In this document: positions 41,174 to 52,529 of the stretch, in pieces
Position numbering within the stretch: the stretch's first letter is position 1
How the letters are laid out: every line of letters begins with the position of its first letter
Assembly: GCA_963210315.1 (NCBI GenBank)
Contig: OY723322.1
Span: 186,001-250,000 of the forward strand
Direction of reading: 5' to 3'
Source of the DNA: Rhynchopus euleeides
Taxonomy: Eukaryota; Euglenozoa; Diplonemea; Diplonemida; Diplonemidae
DNA: 64,000 bases
Made by a program: the position numbers and the translations under genes
Notes under the pieces: generated by a model
The model's input: only the letters and a program-made list of their open reading frames with translations
What the model was told of the DNA's origin: nothing
The model's database searches: none

Positions 41174-43322
41174 TCTCCCATGAGTCTCAACTAGCGGGAG
41201 TCTTAGCGTAAATTAGCTGGAAAATAGACTCCCGTCTCCAGTACAGACTGCAGTCTTAGACTCCCTCTTAGACACTCGCTAGGGTGGCTGGAGTCCACCA
41301 TGTGTGCACCTTCAAAACAGAAGAGACCTGCATGACGAGGGCATCACCACCCACCGGGCCACCCGCTAGGTCCATTTTTTCTTCTCCGCTTCTCTGCCTT
41401 CTTTGGACTATTTGAGCTCTGTGCGGATCACGATGGGGTCACTTTCTATTTTTTTATGGCGTTTTTTCTGACTGTTTTACTGTCCCAAAGTCACAAAAAA
41501 ACCGCCAAAAATGAGACCGACCCTTTTTTTTTCTCCAGAAAACCGGGAACCGGGAAACCCTGGTTTTGAAAACCGGAAAACCAGACCTATCTTATCCCCT
41601 GGACTAAACCGAAAATCGGGCCCTCTGGGGTGCCACACCGATATTTTTCGGATTTTTTTCGGATTTTTTTTCGATTTTTTTTGGTTGGGGTGGCCACCAG
41701 TCCAGGCTGCTGCCCCAGGGTGGCCGGATTTTCGACATGTCGAAAAAAAAATTTTTTTGGCCGAAAAAAAATTTTTCCGGGGGGCTTCGCCCCCCGGACC
41801 CCCCATGTGGGGGGCTCCGCCCCCCACGCCCCCCGCCCCCCCCCCCCCACCTCCCACCTCCCTCCCGGCCGGGGGCCGGTACGGTCGGTCGTCGGCTGCG
41901 GCCAAAGGGCGTGCGGTAGCCGACGCCCTTTTGTGCTCGCCTCCTCCCTCCCACACCTCTTTGTCCTCTTTCATGACGCGTCACCCTGCCTCCACGCTCT
42001 GACTTCTGTGACCCGCATGCCGCGTTGAGAGCAAGTCTTCCGTGTGCTGTCACCGAGACCAGGCCACTATCTGCTCTCAGGTTGGTAGCAATGGCCTTTT
42101 ACCTGATGTCAAGCCCACGTGACAAAGACTCGTGCAGCTGAGGTCCTGGCTGGTCTGTCCTGTTGTCTGGGATCCTGTTCCCCCCCGCACCCCCCCTTCC
42201 CACACATGTCTGGTGCGTCGGTCGCGGGTTTGTGGCGCATCGGTCCTTTGGCCTGCCGGGCCTCCCCCCCGCACCCCCCCTCCACACGCGAACCGGTCCC
42301 CCTTTTTCAATTGCGACCCGGTTCCCGTGTTGTGTCGCGGCCCTCCCCGCCTCGCCTCCGACAGACTCTCCCCACAGTTGACGACGTGGGCAAACGGCGC
42401 CGACATCCTCTCATCACTTACCGTATTCTCATCAGGACGGTCGGTTTCCCTGACGCCACGACCACCAATGTGCTCCGATGCTTTTTGAAGGAGGTAGTTC
42501 ATCCCCGACTCAGGCGTTTGCGGGAATGAGCTCGCCCACTTCTCCTGGAGGAGTACGCACCACCCGGTCGTGGCGCACCCGCACCCGCTGCACACCGCAC
42601 ATGACGAGTTGCGGTAGCAGCCGTACCCCACACAGGTTCGAGTGGTTTGCCATGGTCCTGCTCACGACGACCTGCAGGTCACCCGTTCCTGTCGTGCACG
42701 GGCAGGCAGTGCCAGGAGGTGGTGGCCTCGTCAATCTGGCAGTGTTTGAGTTTACCGGGGCGAGGCACTCCACTCTGGGTCTGCTGTTTGTGATGTAACA
42801 AGCAGGTCTGGCGGGGTGTTCAGGGTTCGGAGTGGCCCTCCTCGTTGGCATCCGTGCAGCAGCGCTATCGCGTCCCGGAATGCCCCGTGTCACACCGGTG
42901 GGAACAGGGGCCAGCACCGCCATCTCGAGGAGGACCCGGGCCGTTCTTTGGATTCTTCACAGTCGCAGCCTCCGGCTTGTCGTTGTCCGTCAGCGTAGCG
43001 CCCACCCAGCCTGCAGAGATCTTGCACCGTCTTCAACAGCAACTTTTGACCCGACAATTTTTGGGGCATTTTTTCACCAAAAAAAAATCACTCTGCGCGC
43101 CAAGTCGAAGACTTGTTTGGGGACTTTTGGTGTCCCCAATTTTTCAATTTTCGAAAAATAAGCTCACTTTGCTAAACTGGACCCAACTCCCCACACTCTT
43201 TTTTAAGCGAAAAACAGCAAATTTCGGCCGATTTTTTCTCATTTTTTCTCATTTTTTTCACCGGCTTTTCCATACCCCCATTGGAGGCTAATTGGACCGA
43301 TCGTCACCATACCGTGAAGAAA

Positions 43323-44265
43323 AGGAGGAGAAAAAACCCCCACGCTGAGGGCAAAAAAACAACATACTGCAAGAAAAAAAGGTCAAACAGTGGGGGACAT
43401 GCACATCACATCACACATCATATCTGGTATGAGACACGGCACATGGCACGCTAGGACACCAACAGGGGGGGAGAGGGAGGGTGTGCGGAAAGAGATGAGT
43501 GTATGAGTGTGTGTGCGTGTGCGTTGTGTTCCCGCACATAGTGCCTTTGCTTCTGCTCCCCCCGGCCCCCCCCTGTGTGTTCTCCTCCTCAACCATCCAC
43601 CCTTTCACCCCCCCGGTTTCTTTTTTTGCTTTTCCGACAACACACCACAGCCTGATGACAGCATGATGACATAACGTTGCATTTCATTATACCGCACCCC
43701 ACGCCCACTCCTGCAACCCGTCCCACCCAACCCACAACCGCTCTCCCAAGAGCCGTCTCTCTCGTGCCTCGCGAATAGGAGGGAATATTTCGGCGGCCTC
43801 GGTGTGACAACATCGCACAGAGCAGTGCATGCAGGGAACCCCTGAGCGAAGAACATCTACCACACAACACAGAGTGGGACTCCTTCCTCCTGGTGGAGCT
43901 GTTCTGCGAAACCTCCTTGGCGCAGCGCCGGGTGGGTGGCGAGGGTGTTGGCAGAGCAGAGGGGGGGTGGAGGGGGGAGGGCGCGCGGTATCAATAGCAA
44001 GGGGCAACACCCCCACACACCCCCACATCAAAACGAGAAACGTGATGCATTTTTTTTGGGGGGGGAACAAAACACCCCCCTCCCCTCAGCGGAGCAATCC
44101 CCGCTGGTGGGGGGGAGGGGACGGGTGGGCTCGGGGCTCGTGAGACGCCACGCGACACGGGCTACCCCAGGGCTGGGTCCGGGGGGGAATCAGCAGCCTC
44201 CTGGACCCAGGGTGAACCCAGGGCAAGCAGAGCAGGGAATGGGTGTGGTGGGGCGCGAGCGCTGG
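43323..44265. other. Spacer downstream of DAHP synthase
   Basis: No gene is supported. It is composed of GT/CA-rich stretches (43490-43530), poly-C and poly-G tracts (43960-44110), consistent with 3' flank. Confidence 0.4.
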
Positions 44266-45487
44266 TTAGGCCGGGGACCTCCTGCCAGGGAGGACGTCCT
44301 TCAGCTTGCTGGCCAGGTCGCGGAGCAGCGATGCTGTGTCATCCCACCCGAGGCAGGAGTCCGTGATGGACACGCCGTAGCGCAGGGAAGCAGGGTCCTC
44401 CAGCTTCTGCGAGCCCTCCTCCAGGTTGCTCTCAAGCATGACGCCCGTGATGGACTTGTTGCCGGCGCGGATCTGGTCGATGATGTCGGACAGCACCATG
44501 GGCTGCTTCTTGTAGTCCTTCAGCGAGTTGCCGTGGCTGCAGTCGACAATGATGTTCGCAGGGAGCCCCACGCTCTCCAGCTTCGCCTCAGCCTCCTTGA
44601 TGTACTCCGCGCCGTAGTTCGGCCCGGTTGCACCGCCACTGTAGAGAAGGGTGGTGGGGTGGGTGGGTGGGTGGTGGGTGTGGCAGGGGTGGGGCACAGA
44701 AGAACAGCAAGAGCTTGGTACTGTGGTTGGGCAGAGCAGCGGGTGGTGGTGCAGAGTCATACCGAAGCACAACGTGGCAGTGCGGGTTGCCCCTGGTGCG
44801 CACAACGCACACGTTGCCCTCAACGCTGCAGGTGAGGAAGGAGGACGGGGCAGACGCTGCGCGGATCGCGTTGACAGCCACGTCGAGGCTGCCGTCCGTC
44901 CCGTTCTTGAACCCCACTGCGGAGGAGAACCCGCTGCACATCTGCCTGTGGCAGGGGGACTCGGTGGTGCGTGCGCCGATGGCGGTCCACGACACCAAGT
45001 CCTGGATGTACTGCGGCGTCAGCACGTCGAGGGCCTCGGCAGCGATGGGGAGGCCGACACCGGTGATGTCCAGCATCAGGTTGCGCCCCATCTCCAGCCC
45101 GCGCTCGATGTCGCAGGTGTCGTTGAGGAAGGGGTCGTTCAGCAGCCCCTTCCACCCCACGTGGGTGCGCGGCTTCTCGAAGTAGACGCGCATGACAATC
45201 AGGAGCTGGTCCTTCAGCTCGTCTGCCAGCTGGTGCAGCTTCATTGCGTACTCCCGTGCGGCCTGCACGTCGTGCACGGAGCAGGGCCCCACCACCACAA
45301 TCAGCCTGTTGTCCTCCCCATCCAGGACGCGCTTCACCGCCACCTGCCCCTCGTGCACCGTGGCGACGTGCTTGCTCCGCCGAGGCAGCCGCGCCTTCAG
45401 CTCACTCGGCTTGCAGATCGGGACCTCCGCCTCGATGTGAAGGTTCTCTGTCACCAGGCGCGACGTGTCGAAGTCGTCCATGCTCAT
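44266..45487 (-). CDS. 3-deoxy-D-arabino-heptulosonate-7-phosphate (DAHP) synthase, type I (AroG-like)
   Basis: Exons 45487-44763 and 44638-44266 give 365 aa; the intron 44639-44762 is GTATGA...CTACAG. The spliced product reads across the join as CHVVLRGGATGPNYGAEY, the expected AroG sequence. Other landmarks: GPCSVHD (about 66-72), RVYFEKPRTHVGWKG, NDPFLNDT, LPIAAEALD, SWTAIGARTTESP.HRQM, DCSHGNSLKDYKKQ, GVMLESNLEEG, YGVSITDSCLGW. It catalyses the first step of the shikimate pathway, joining PEP and erythrose-4-phosphate. The protein is close in length to bacterial AroG and has no obvious organelle presequence. The bacterial type suggests lateral acquisition, but the intron and gene context show it is now a nuclear gene. 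Confidence 0.95.
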
Positions 45488-48165
45488 GGTGTCAGGCGGG
45501 GTGTCTGCACAGCTGATACAGGGCGTGGTGTGTGTGTGCGCGTTAAGGATAGGTGACTACCTTCCGACGGCTTTCCAAAATTATCAAATCATGTGTATGC
45601 AAACGTGCCAGCCTGAGGTCACACACTCAAGCAACACCAAGCTATACTCGGGATGTGCCTTGTTGATCCAAGCGATGAAGGGGGGGGTGTGGGCAGAGCT
45701 CACCTCGCAGCACAGCTCGTCGAGGGTGTTCGCCCCAATATGACTGCTGGTCATCATGCGGGGGTATTTCCTTTGGGGTGTAATGCCCGCAGCGGACACG
45801 GCACACTCTCACCTCGCCCCCCCTCCTCAAGCAAGGCTGTTCTCCCCGCGTGTGCCGGGCCCTCTGATACAGCAAACAAAGGCGGGGCGGGCGGGGGTGC
45901 CATCCAGGGTTGCTTGCTGCAAACCCGTGAAAGCCCCCGTAGCCCGCTCCGCCACCTACACACGGTGGCCTTGTCAGCGGCGGAACCAAGGTGGTTGCTC
46001 CAGAGCCCCCCTTTTTTTTTGAAAAAAGTAACCCCCACTGAACGACAGGGGCCACCGTGCTCCCACACCCACACCACCTCACCCCCCGCTCACACACGGG
46101 AGATGGGTATAAAGAGGCACGGTTATTTGGGAAGCACCGGTGCGTCATGGCTCAGCCGTGGCCTTCCTCAGAGGAGTGTCTCACAAGGGAAAAGCACACG
46201 GCACGCTGCGAAGCACGCGGCGCGTTGGGCCAGATACCAGACAGAAAACGGTGTGCCACACGAGAAGGCAGGACACGTGGTGGGTCCGGAGGCCCGGGGG
46301 TGGGGTAGGGTGGGGGGCGGTTGGATACGAAGAGTAAGCCCGTGAAGTCGACCCTCCTGTCCATGCGGGGGGGAAGGGGAGGGGGGGATGGGGCCCGGGG
46401 GGTGTGTCGCGAGGGCGCAGTGCATTCCTTGTGTTTTGGGAAAACAAAGAACCCGATGAAAAATGGCACAGGGCGGTACACACACCCGGGTTCTGGGGGG
46501 GAGGAGGGGGGAGGGGGGAGGGGCAAAATATACCAAATGTTAAAAAAAATCACCAATTCTTTTTTTTGCGACCTCCGTCACAAAACAACGGAACGCGGTG
46601 AACACAACGTTCCGACCTCCAGGGGAGGGTGGTGGAATCGAACCAGAAAAAAAAGGAAGGAAGCAAGGAAGAGAACCGGCAAGGGGTTGTTGGTTGTACA
46701 AAATAACACGGCACCTTCCGTGCAATGTTCCCGGCGTGTGTGTCTGGGGCGGCGATACAGGACGCCGTGGGGGGCAGAAAACACAAAAACCCTTTGCGGA
46801 AGTGTAGTACGCACAACTTGTCACCGGATGTGGTGCCAAGGCATCGGGTCGCTGTGCTGTCAGGAAAATGCTAGGACCCGTAGTGGCGGCCAACCCACCT
46901 TGGCCTAGATCCCAAAAAAAAACCTGCCTGCATCCACAGACACCCCCTCCTTCCGAAAGCGGGCTCATATCGTGACACTGTGCGGGCGCTCGCACATCCA
47001 CACGGTGAGGGAGTTTTCCCTTAGTGCAGGTGACACCGAGCCGGACCTCCGACACGACTTCCCACACTAACCTCCACACGCAAAAAACCTCCACACACCG
47101 TGGAGGGTGGCTAGTTGGGTGGAGCACCGTGTGGCTGCCGGCAGCCACGCCATCCTCAGCCCGGAATATTCAATACTCGACAGCAACGGGTGCTGTCCAA
47201 GCCTCCACTCTGTGGCAAGCCGTCAGTGCGACAGCCCATGGTGTGAGTGGGTGTGCTTCACTCCCCATGCATGTTGCTTGAGCCCCCCCCCTCTCCCCTC
47301 CCCTCCCCAACCACCAACTAACTAGGCAGACAGGCGCTGTGTTGTGTTACAAACTACCATCTAAGGACGCCCCCGCCCCTACCCACCACCACCATTTTGT
47401 TCTCACCGAGCGGGCTCTGATGAGACCTCCAACTGCCAAAAAAAAACCCCCCCACCAACCACACACACACACCTCACACCTCAGGCCAAGGGGGCCTGGC
47501 CACCCCACAGGAGACCCAGACCCTGACAGCCCTGCCTGAGTTCAATCAATCAAACAACCGCAACACACCGATGTGCCTGGCACAGCAATGCCGGACAGGG
47601 TGGGGGCTGAGGTGTTGCCACGAGTTGTACAGCCACGAGTTAGACACGAGGATAGCGACTAGTAGCCCCTCTATTTTGAGAGGTGTGCGGTGTGGAGCTG
47701 CATTGGGAGAGGTTGGATACGGGGGTTACGGGGGGGGCGGGAGGGGGGCGACTGCGCGCGCGTGGTGCTCCCTCCTTTGTGTGACACCACCTGGGCAACT
47801 CTTTTTTCCATGCCAAAATGCAGTGCGCCCCCCCTCCCCTCTCCCCCCTTCCCCCCCGCCAGCACTTCTCAGCAGAAGCGACCCTAACAACGTTGTTTGC
47901 TTGCGCAATACATAAAAAGCAAGACATGCCTCTCCAGGGCGTGCCTTTATCGAGCCCAGTTCTCTGCACTGAAGCAAAGGCCCCGTGGTGGTCGGAGGGA
48001 TGGGGTGAAGTGGGGAGGGTGGGGGGGAAGAGAGGGAGAGGGGGTGTGCGTAGAGGCGATACTTCTACAGAGGGTGGGGTGTGTGGGGAAGCAGTAGAGC
48101 AAAGTAGACCAGAAGAAGGTCACGTAACTCCTCCCTTCACAGGTCTACAGGGGGGGGGGGGGTGT
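45488..48165. other. Spacer upstream of DAHP synthase
   Basis: No gene is supported. It includes poly-G/poly-C tracts (46370-46530, 47720-47860), CA-rich pieces and A-rich tracts (46540-46570). Open frames on both strands are low-complexity shadows. Confidence 0.45.
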
Positions 48166-48219
48166 CAAGGATGGGAATAATCCAACAACCCTGGAATATA
48201 ATCCATTTAGTCCATTTAA

Positions 48220-49586
48220 CCCTTTCTGTCCGGGAAGCCACTACAGTGGCTTTGCACTTTGCTTACGTAAGTAAATAATTATGCACTTCGAATTTTTCAG
48301 GATTTTTTTGTATGGTAAAAAGGGGGAGCTCAATCATTTCAAATGCAGCAAGGGTTCATGGGAAAGGTGGAGATCCATCCAACGTACTGCCGGAGGACAA
48401 TTGCACCCTCAGGTGAGATTTTCGGGTTTGGGTAGTCCCTCATGGCCCCTATTTACGAGTCAACCATATCAGGTGTTCTTGTGCCCCATTTCGCTCGACT
48501 CCCCCGATCGTGGAAAGCTCTGGAGTTATTCTCCGCAAAAACACATCGATATGCAGACCCACAGAACACATTTCGACCCATCACAGGCGCGAGAGCTGGG
48601 GGGGCTGGGTGGGTATCAGAGGGTCTTGGGCAGGTATGGCCACTACAGTGGCTTTCACTTTGCCTATACAGGCAAAGTTATTTGAATTTCGAATTTTTCA
48701 AGATTTCTTTTTATGGTGGAAACGGGGTGGACGAATCTTTCAAGTGCAACAAGAGTTGGTCGGAAAAGCGAAACTCTGACCAACTTGGCTCTGTAACAAA
48801 ATTGCACCACAAGGTGGAATTTTCGGTGGTTTTGCCCTTGAAACCGCCTCCTGAACCTGCGTGGGAGGTATCGAGCTTTCCCGAGCATCTTTTTGCCCGA
48901 TTCCTTCGATAAGGGAAAGGTTTCCGACAGATGTCATCTGGGAAATCAGTTTTCAGACCTCTGCATCTCGAATATCCGCTCCAACGGGCTGTGCCGATGC
49001 ACCACCCGATTTCGGCCTCCAGCCACCCATCAGTGAAATATGGTGGAATTCTCTGATGGAGATTTGATGCCGTCAGTCATCGGGCGGACATCCTCCATGG
49101 CCCCAGAGGGGCAGGGAAGGGTGTTCTACCTCGATCCAGGTGCCCAACGGGCTCACGGGGTCGCTGGGGTGGCTCACAGTCAGGTCCCTCAGAACAGGTG
49201 TTTTTGCACCTGTTGATTTACTTGCCTTGTGCAAACCACTGCCTTCCCAAGTAAATTGTCTTCCGCTCCACCTTTTTCAACATTTTTTTTATCGGGAACT
49301 GCGCTGGAGCAGAACTGTTCGAGAACGCCATAGAACCCGAATTTTTTGGGCGGTCACACACCGCCCTGAATTTTTTTCTGGATTTTTTGCACCTCGATTT
49401 TTGGTTTCTCGGGCGAGGCCCACATGTGAAATTTTTTTTTCGGGAAAAAAACCGGAACAATGCAACGTTCTGCGAAAACGCAGTTCCCGATAAAAAAAAA
49501 TGTTGAAAAAGGTGGAGTGGAAGACAATTTACTTGGGAAGGCGAATTTTCCCAAAAATCGAAAAAATACCCCCCGGACAGAAAGGG
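48220..49586. mobile_element. piggyBac-like non-autonomous element (1.37 kb) in a TTAA site
   Basis: TTAA flanks both ends (48216-48219 and 49587-49590). The inverted ends are CCCTTTCTGTCCGGG and its exact complement. TTAA duplication with CCC ends is the mark of piggyBac-type elements. Inside, GCCACTACAGTGGCTTT plus about 170 bp is repeated directly (from 48236 and from 48638), and two inverted blocks with CGGGAACTGCG and GGTGGA lie near the right end (49290-49345 and 49470-49520). No transposase is encoded, so it would depend on one elsewhere. Confidence 0.8.
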
Positions 49587-50117
49587 TTAATCCATTTAAT
49601 CCAGGATTTAATCCCACTGCAGGTGCTTCCAGGCCCTACCAGGCTACCACCAGGTCGGTGTCGGTGGATCGTGGTCAACTTATGGACCTTCTCTGGCTGG
49701 AGCCTGTTGCGCCTCTTCTCAGACTGCCAGCCCACACAGCTGAAGATACGCTCCTGTGCGGCTGTTCCTGCTGGACATCGGCCCGGGCTGCACCCCACCC
49801 CTGCGAGGACTCCGGCACAAGGCGACTGAATGTCAGCCACCACTGCTCAGGCGGATCCACACACGGGACCACAGTTCCTCCACTCGTCGTGGTCGGACCT
49901 GACTGTGCCGGGGATGAAGATGTTGAGCACATGCAATGCCAACACGTCAATCGAAGCACGTCAAGGGGCATTTGCGCTTCGGTATTACGGCAACCTTCGT
50001 CATTTTTCAGCGAGCCAAGCTGGAAATGCACCCAAAATGCCCTCGCTGGCACCCCGCAGCACAAACCCCCAAAGGCGTGGATTAAATAGTAAAATCCAGG
50101 CGAATAAAATCCATTTA

Positions 50118-50313
50118 CCTACCACCCCCCGTGTATATGTCACCCCCCCCAGGTGCAAAAATCGGGAGGGGGGTGACATGAACACACCTTTTAGGGGGTG
50201 ACATAAACACGGGGGGCGGTCAGTTAGTGTATGTCACCCCCCGCCAGGGCCGCCTGGGGGTGACATAAACACACCCCTTTTGGGGGGTGACATATACACG
50301 GGGGGTGGTAGGT
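50118..50313. mobile_element. 196-bp hairpin MITE
   Basis: Inverted ends TACCTACCACCCCCCGTGTA and its complement enclose four GTCACCCCCC or GGGGGGTGACAT motifs in alternating orientation, giving nested hairpins. It lies within AATCCATTTA repeats. The GTCACCCCCC motif is shared with the hairpin at 4848. Confidence 0.75.
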
Positions 50314-50375
50314 AATCCATTTAATCCACGAGTTTAATCCATGAATATAATCCAGGGGTGCCATCCTTGGGGGGT

Positions 50376-51073
50376 GTGGGGGGGTCCGTTGTGAGGAGTG
50401 GGATTGTCGACGACATCGCCAAGCCTGTGACGTGTGTGAGACGACAAAGGCAGGTGGTGTGAGGGGTCTTTTCTCCGTTCCTCAACAACAGCATTTTCTT
50501 TTCTGCGCAACATCCTGGCGAGGTTGGACGAGTGGCCTGTGACCTACGTCGAAACCTGCTAGGTTCGAAGCCTTCTGGCCCCTGGAAAGATGCAGAAGGT
50601 GGGCCAGATAAAAAAACAAATTTTTTTGAATTCGAGAGGGGGGAGGGGGGCATCCGCCCCGGCGCCGAAAACGGTGTGTTTCTGGTGATTTTTCCTCGGC
50701 TATCTGGAGGTGAAAAACCCCGCCGAAAAGCTTGCCGAAGAAGAAAAACTGCCGATAGCGGGCATACGCCCCTCTCTTTCCCTTTTTTTAGAACCCCCGA
50801 GGGCTGGTTCGGATGCTAGCAGCAGGGGGCACGGGGTGCACACAGAGGTGCGGGGGGGTGGGGGTATATCGGAAGTAACCTGGGTGACACACGGAAGAGA
50901 GAGGTTGCAGTTGTATCACGCCAGGGCTGTCACAGAGGGAAGGGCCCCACTGGTTTGGAACAGGGTGCAGTGCAGGTGTGCAGCACTGCGGCAAACGCAA
51001 CTCAAGGATCGGCAGATTGGGTGGGCCGATGGTTAAGGAGAGAGGGTGCCGTCCCAGTCGGTGGGGTGGCACA
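50376..51073. other. Spacer downstream of the first DadA gene
   Basis: I see no gene or clear repeat beyond short G/C runs and a T-rich tract. Confidence 0.35.
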
Positions 51074-52529
51074 TCATGCAGCCATCAACCTTGGCTCGCT
51101 GCGAGGGGATCCGGCCCACATGCCGGGCCACAAGCCGAACCTGTCGATGCGGTAGGGGGTCGGGTCGAAGTGTGGGACGGAACCCGACACCATGGTTTCG
51201 GCAAGCTTGCCCGTCACCGCTGCCTGGGTCAGCCCGAAGTGCCCGTGTCCGTAGCAGTGGAAGATGTCGGGGTTGCGGTCGGACCACGATATGACGGGGA
51301 GCATGTCTGGCAGCGACGGGCGGTAGCCAATCCAGTCGTGCTTCTTGTCGCGCGGGGGGAGGCTTGGGAGGAGCATGCGTGCCTTGCGCTCCAGCCAGTC
51401 GTAGTGCTCGGGGGTGGCAGGGCCCAGCCCGCCCAGCTCGGAGATGCCGGCAACACGGAGGCCGTGTTCCATTGGTGTGACGAAGAACTTGAGTGGTGTC
51501 CACCCAATCGAGGTCTGCAGGGACCGTGCAGCTTCGCCTGTGAATGCGATGGAGTAGCCACGCTCGGTGTCGAGGGGTGCAGTGTCCTCGCCGATCTTAG
51601 GAAGCAGGTTAAGGCCCTGTGCACCGCAAGCCAACACAACCACGTCGCTGCGGATCACTTCCTTCTGGGAGTCGCCTGTCTCCACCACCACGTCTGTCCC
51701 ACGCACGTCCACCACACTGCCGCGCACAAGAGTCCCGCCGTACTTCTTTTGGAACAACTCGGTGCACACAAGACCGACCAGACGCGAAGGGTTCCGGATG
51801 TACATGCTGTCGTACATCACACCAGCACGCACAGTGGGGAAGTTCTTTTCATCGGCAAAGGCAGGCTCGTGAGCCGCAAGCTCCTGCCGGTTCTCACACA
51901 CGGTGAGAGTGCTGCCGCGTGCACGGCAAACTTTTGTGGCTGACGATAGCCCACCCCAGTGGTCCTCGTCACAAGCATGCATCACAGGCCCTGCCGTTAG
52001 AACGTCGGAATGCTCTTCTGGGAGGTCAGCCAGAATCTCCTTCCAGGCAGCACCTGCACGCTTGTTGATCTCAGCCAGTCCATGAGAGGATCGTTCGGCC
52101 TGTCCCGGGAGACAGGCCGCAAGGAAGCGCAGCCCAAAGGAAGTCGTGTGCGTGAAGAAGTGACGGGTCAGAGCGAAGGACATCGGGCCGTCATTCCAGG
52201 ACATCATGCCCCACAGCTGGCGGGGAAGCGACTGTGTGTGGTGGTGTGGGCAGCGATACGCCGCTGGCAATACATACTGGCTGGTTCATCGCAAGTCGCT
52301 CGAAGTCCGCAATCACGCCCGCGTTGCCATACGTAGCGCCTTTCTTCCCGATATCCCCCCGTTCCACGATGGTGACATCGTGACCTGCACGCTGCATGTA
52401 GTAGCCACAGGACACACCGACAGCACCCCCGCCGATAATTGTCACGCGTTTTCGCTTTGCCAGCCCCATGTCTTGCTGAGGACCGCGCGAGTTCACCATC
52501 GCTGAGTGGAGAAAAGCTGTCCGACGCAT
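51074..52529 (-). CDS. D-amino-acid dehydrogenase (DadA-like FAD oxidoreductase), copy 1
   Basis: Exons 52529-52278 and 52231-51074, with a 46-nt intron 52232-52277 (GTATGT...CACACAG, phase 0), give 469 aa; a start at 52499 (MVNSRGPQ) is also possible. The FAD-binding motif IIGGGAVGVSCGYYMQRAGH is near the N-terminus, followed by the family string GNAGVI. The C-terminal part has IGYRPSLPDMLPVISWSDRNP and GHGHFGLTQAAVTGKLAE, both typical of the DadA/DAO fold. Such enzymes oxidise D-amino acids to 2-oxo acids, passing electrons to quinone. It ends about 15 residues beyond copy 2. The second copy lies directly upstream in tandem. Bacterial-like family, probably an old transfer. Confidence 0.93.
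52232..52277 (-). other. 46-nt intron of DadA copy 1
   Basis: Starts GTATGTATTGCC and ends CACACAG; splicing joins MNQP to SLPRQLWG in phase 0. Its acceptor half is identical to that of copy 2 while the donor half differs, marking one edge of the shared tract. Confidence 0.85.

Larger units (their letters stand above)
39953..43279. mobile_element. Inner TIR element (3.3 kb) nested in the 37238-43316 element
   Basis: Ends are GGGGGTATGGAAA and its exact complement; ATT is duplicated (39950-39952, 43280-43282). Contents: two direct copies of a module (40215-40399 and 41602-41786) plus a partial one at about 40155-40212, a 55-bp interspersed repeat at 40645, a strong hairpin at 41121, and GC-rich GGGGCTCCGCCCC-type palindromes at 41780-41840. 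There is no recognisable transposase, so it is non-autonomous or decayed. GGGGG termini with 3-bp duplications are shared with the 97-bp MITE at 36521, which suggests related machinery. Confidence 0.75.
37238..43316. mobile_element. TIR element with 6-bp target duplication, split by a second element
   Basis: The ends are perfect inverted repeats of at least 27 bp beginning CACGGTATGGTGACGATCGG (37238) and its complement ending at 43316. AAGAAA lies directly outside both ends (37232-37237 and 43317-43322). Subterminal blocks repeat CCACGATCGTGG and CTAATTGG in both orientations (37256-37376 and 39866-39950). The element's own length is about 2.75 kb, because 39953-43279 is a later insertion. 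Taking the insertion out rejoins TTAATTGGAGGCTAATTGG, the same string found at the left end. The interior contains a phosphatase-like gene fragment. The superfamily is not clear: CAC termini resemble CACTA-type elements but a 6-bp duplication does not. Confidence 0.8.
48166..50375. mobile_element. AATCCATTTA-rich composite element
   Basis: The borders show inverted CAAGGATGG and, inside it, CCCTGGA.TATA-like sequence (left 48166-48205, right 50340-50375). AATCCATTTA and close variants recur at 48200, 48210, 49590, 49605, 50110, 50325 and 50345. Two other elements sit inside (48220-49586 and 50118-50313). The remaining unique part (about 49600-50100) has open frames without known motifs. Ends are weaker than in the other elements, so borders are approximate. 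Confidence 0.5.

Noticed and set aside
41511-42002. 163-aa plus-strand frame in the inner element
   Set aside because: Made of the AAAAATTTTTT/CGGATTTTTT repeat module and C-rich palindromes; it reappears in the other module copy as repeat, not gene.
42460-42800. Continuation of the PhoD-like gene (FEFTGARHSTLGLLF)
   Set aside because: Lies in the later inner element, not in the outer one that carries the fragment, and lacks PhoD motifs.
32700-43316. Retroelement or virus-like element in the repeat-rich region
   Set aside because: No reverse transcriptase, integrase, capsid or long terminal repeat pattern is visible; the ends found are inverted repeats of DNA elements.
46600-46660. Possible tRNA (GGTTCGATTCC on the minus strand)
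   Set aside because: The T-stem does not pair and no acceptor or D arm can be folded around it.
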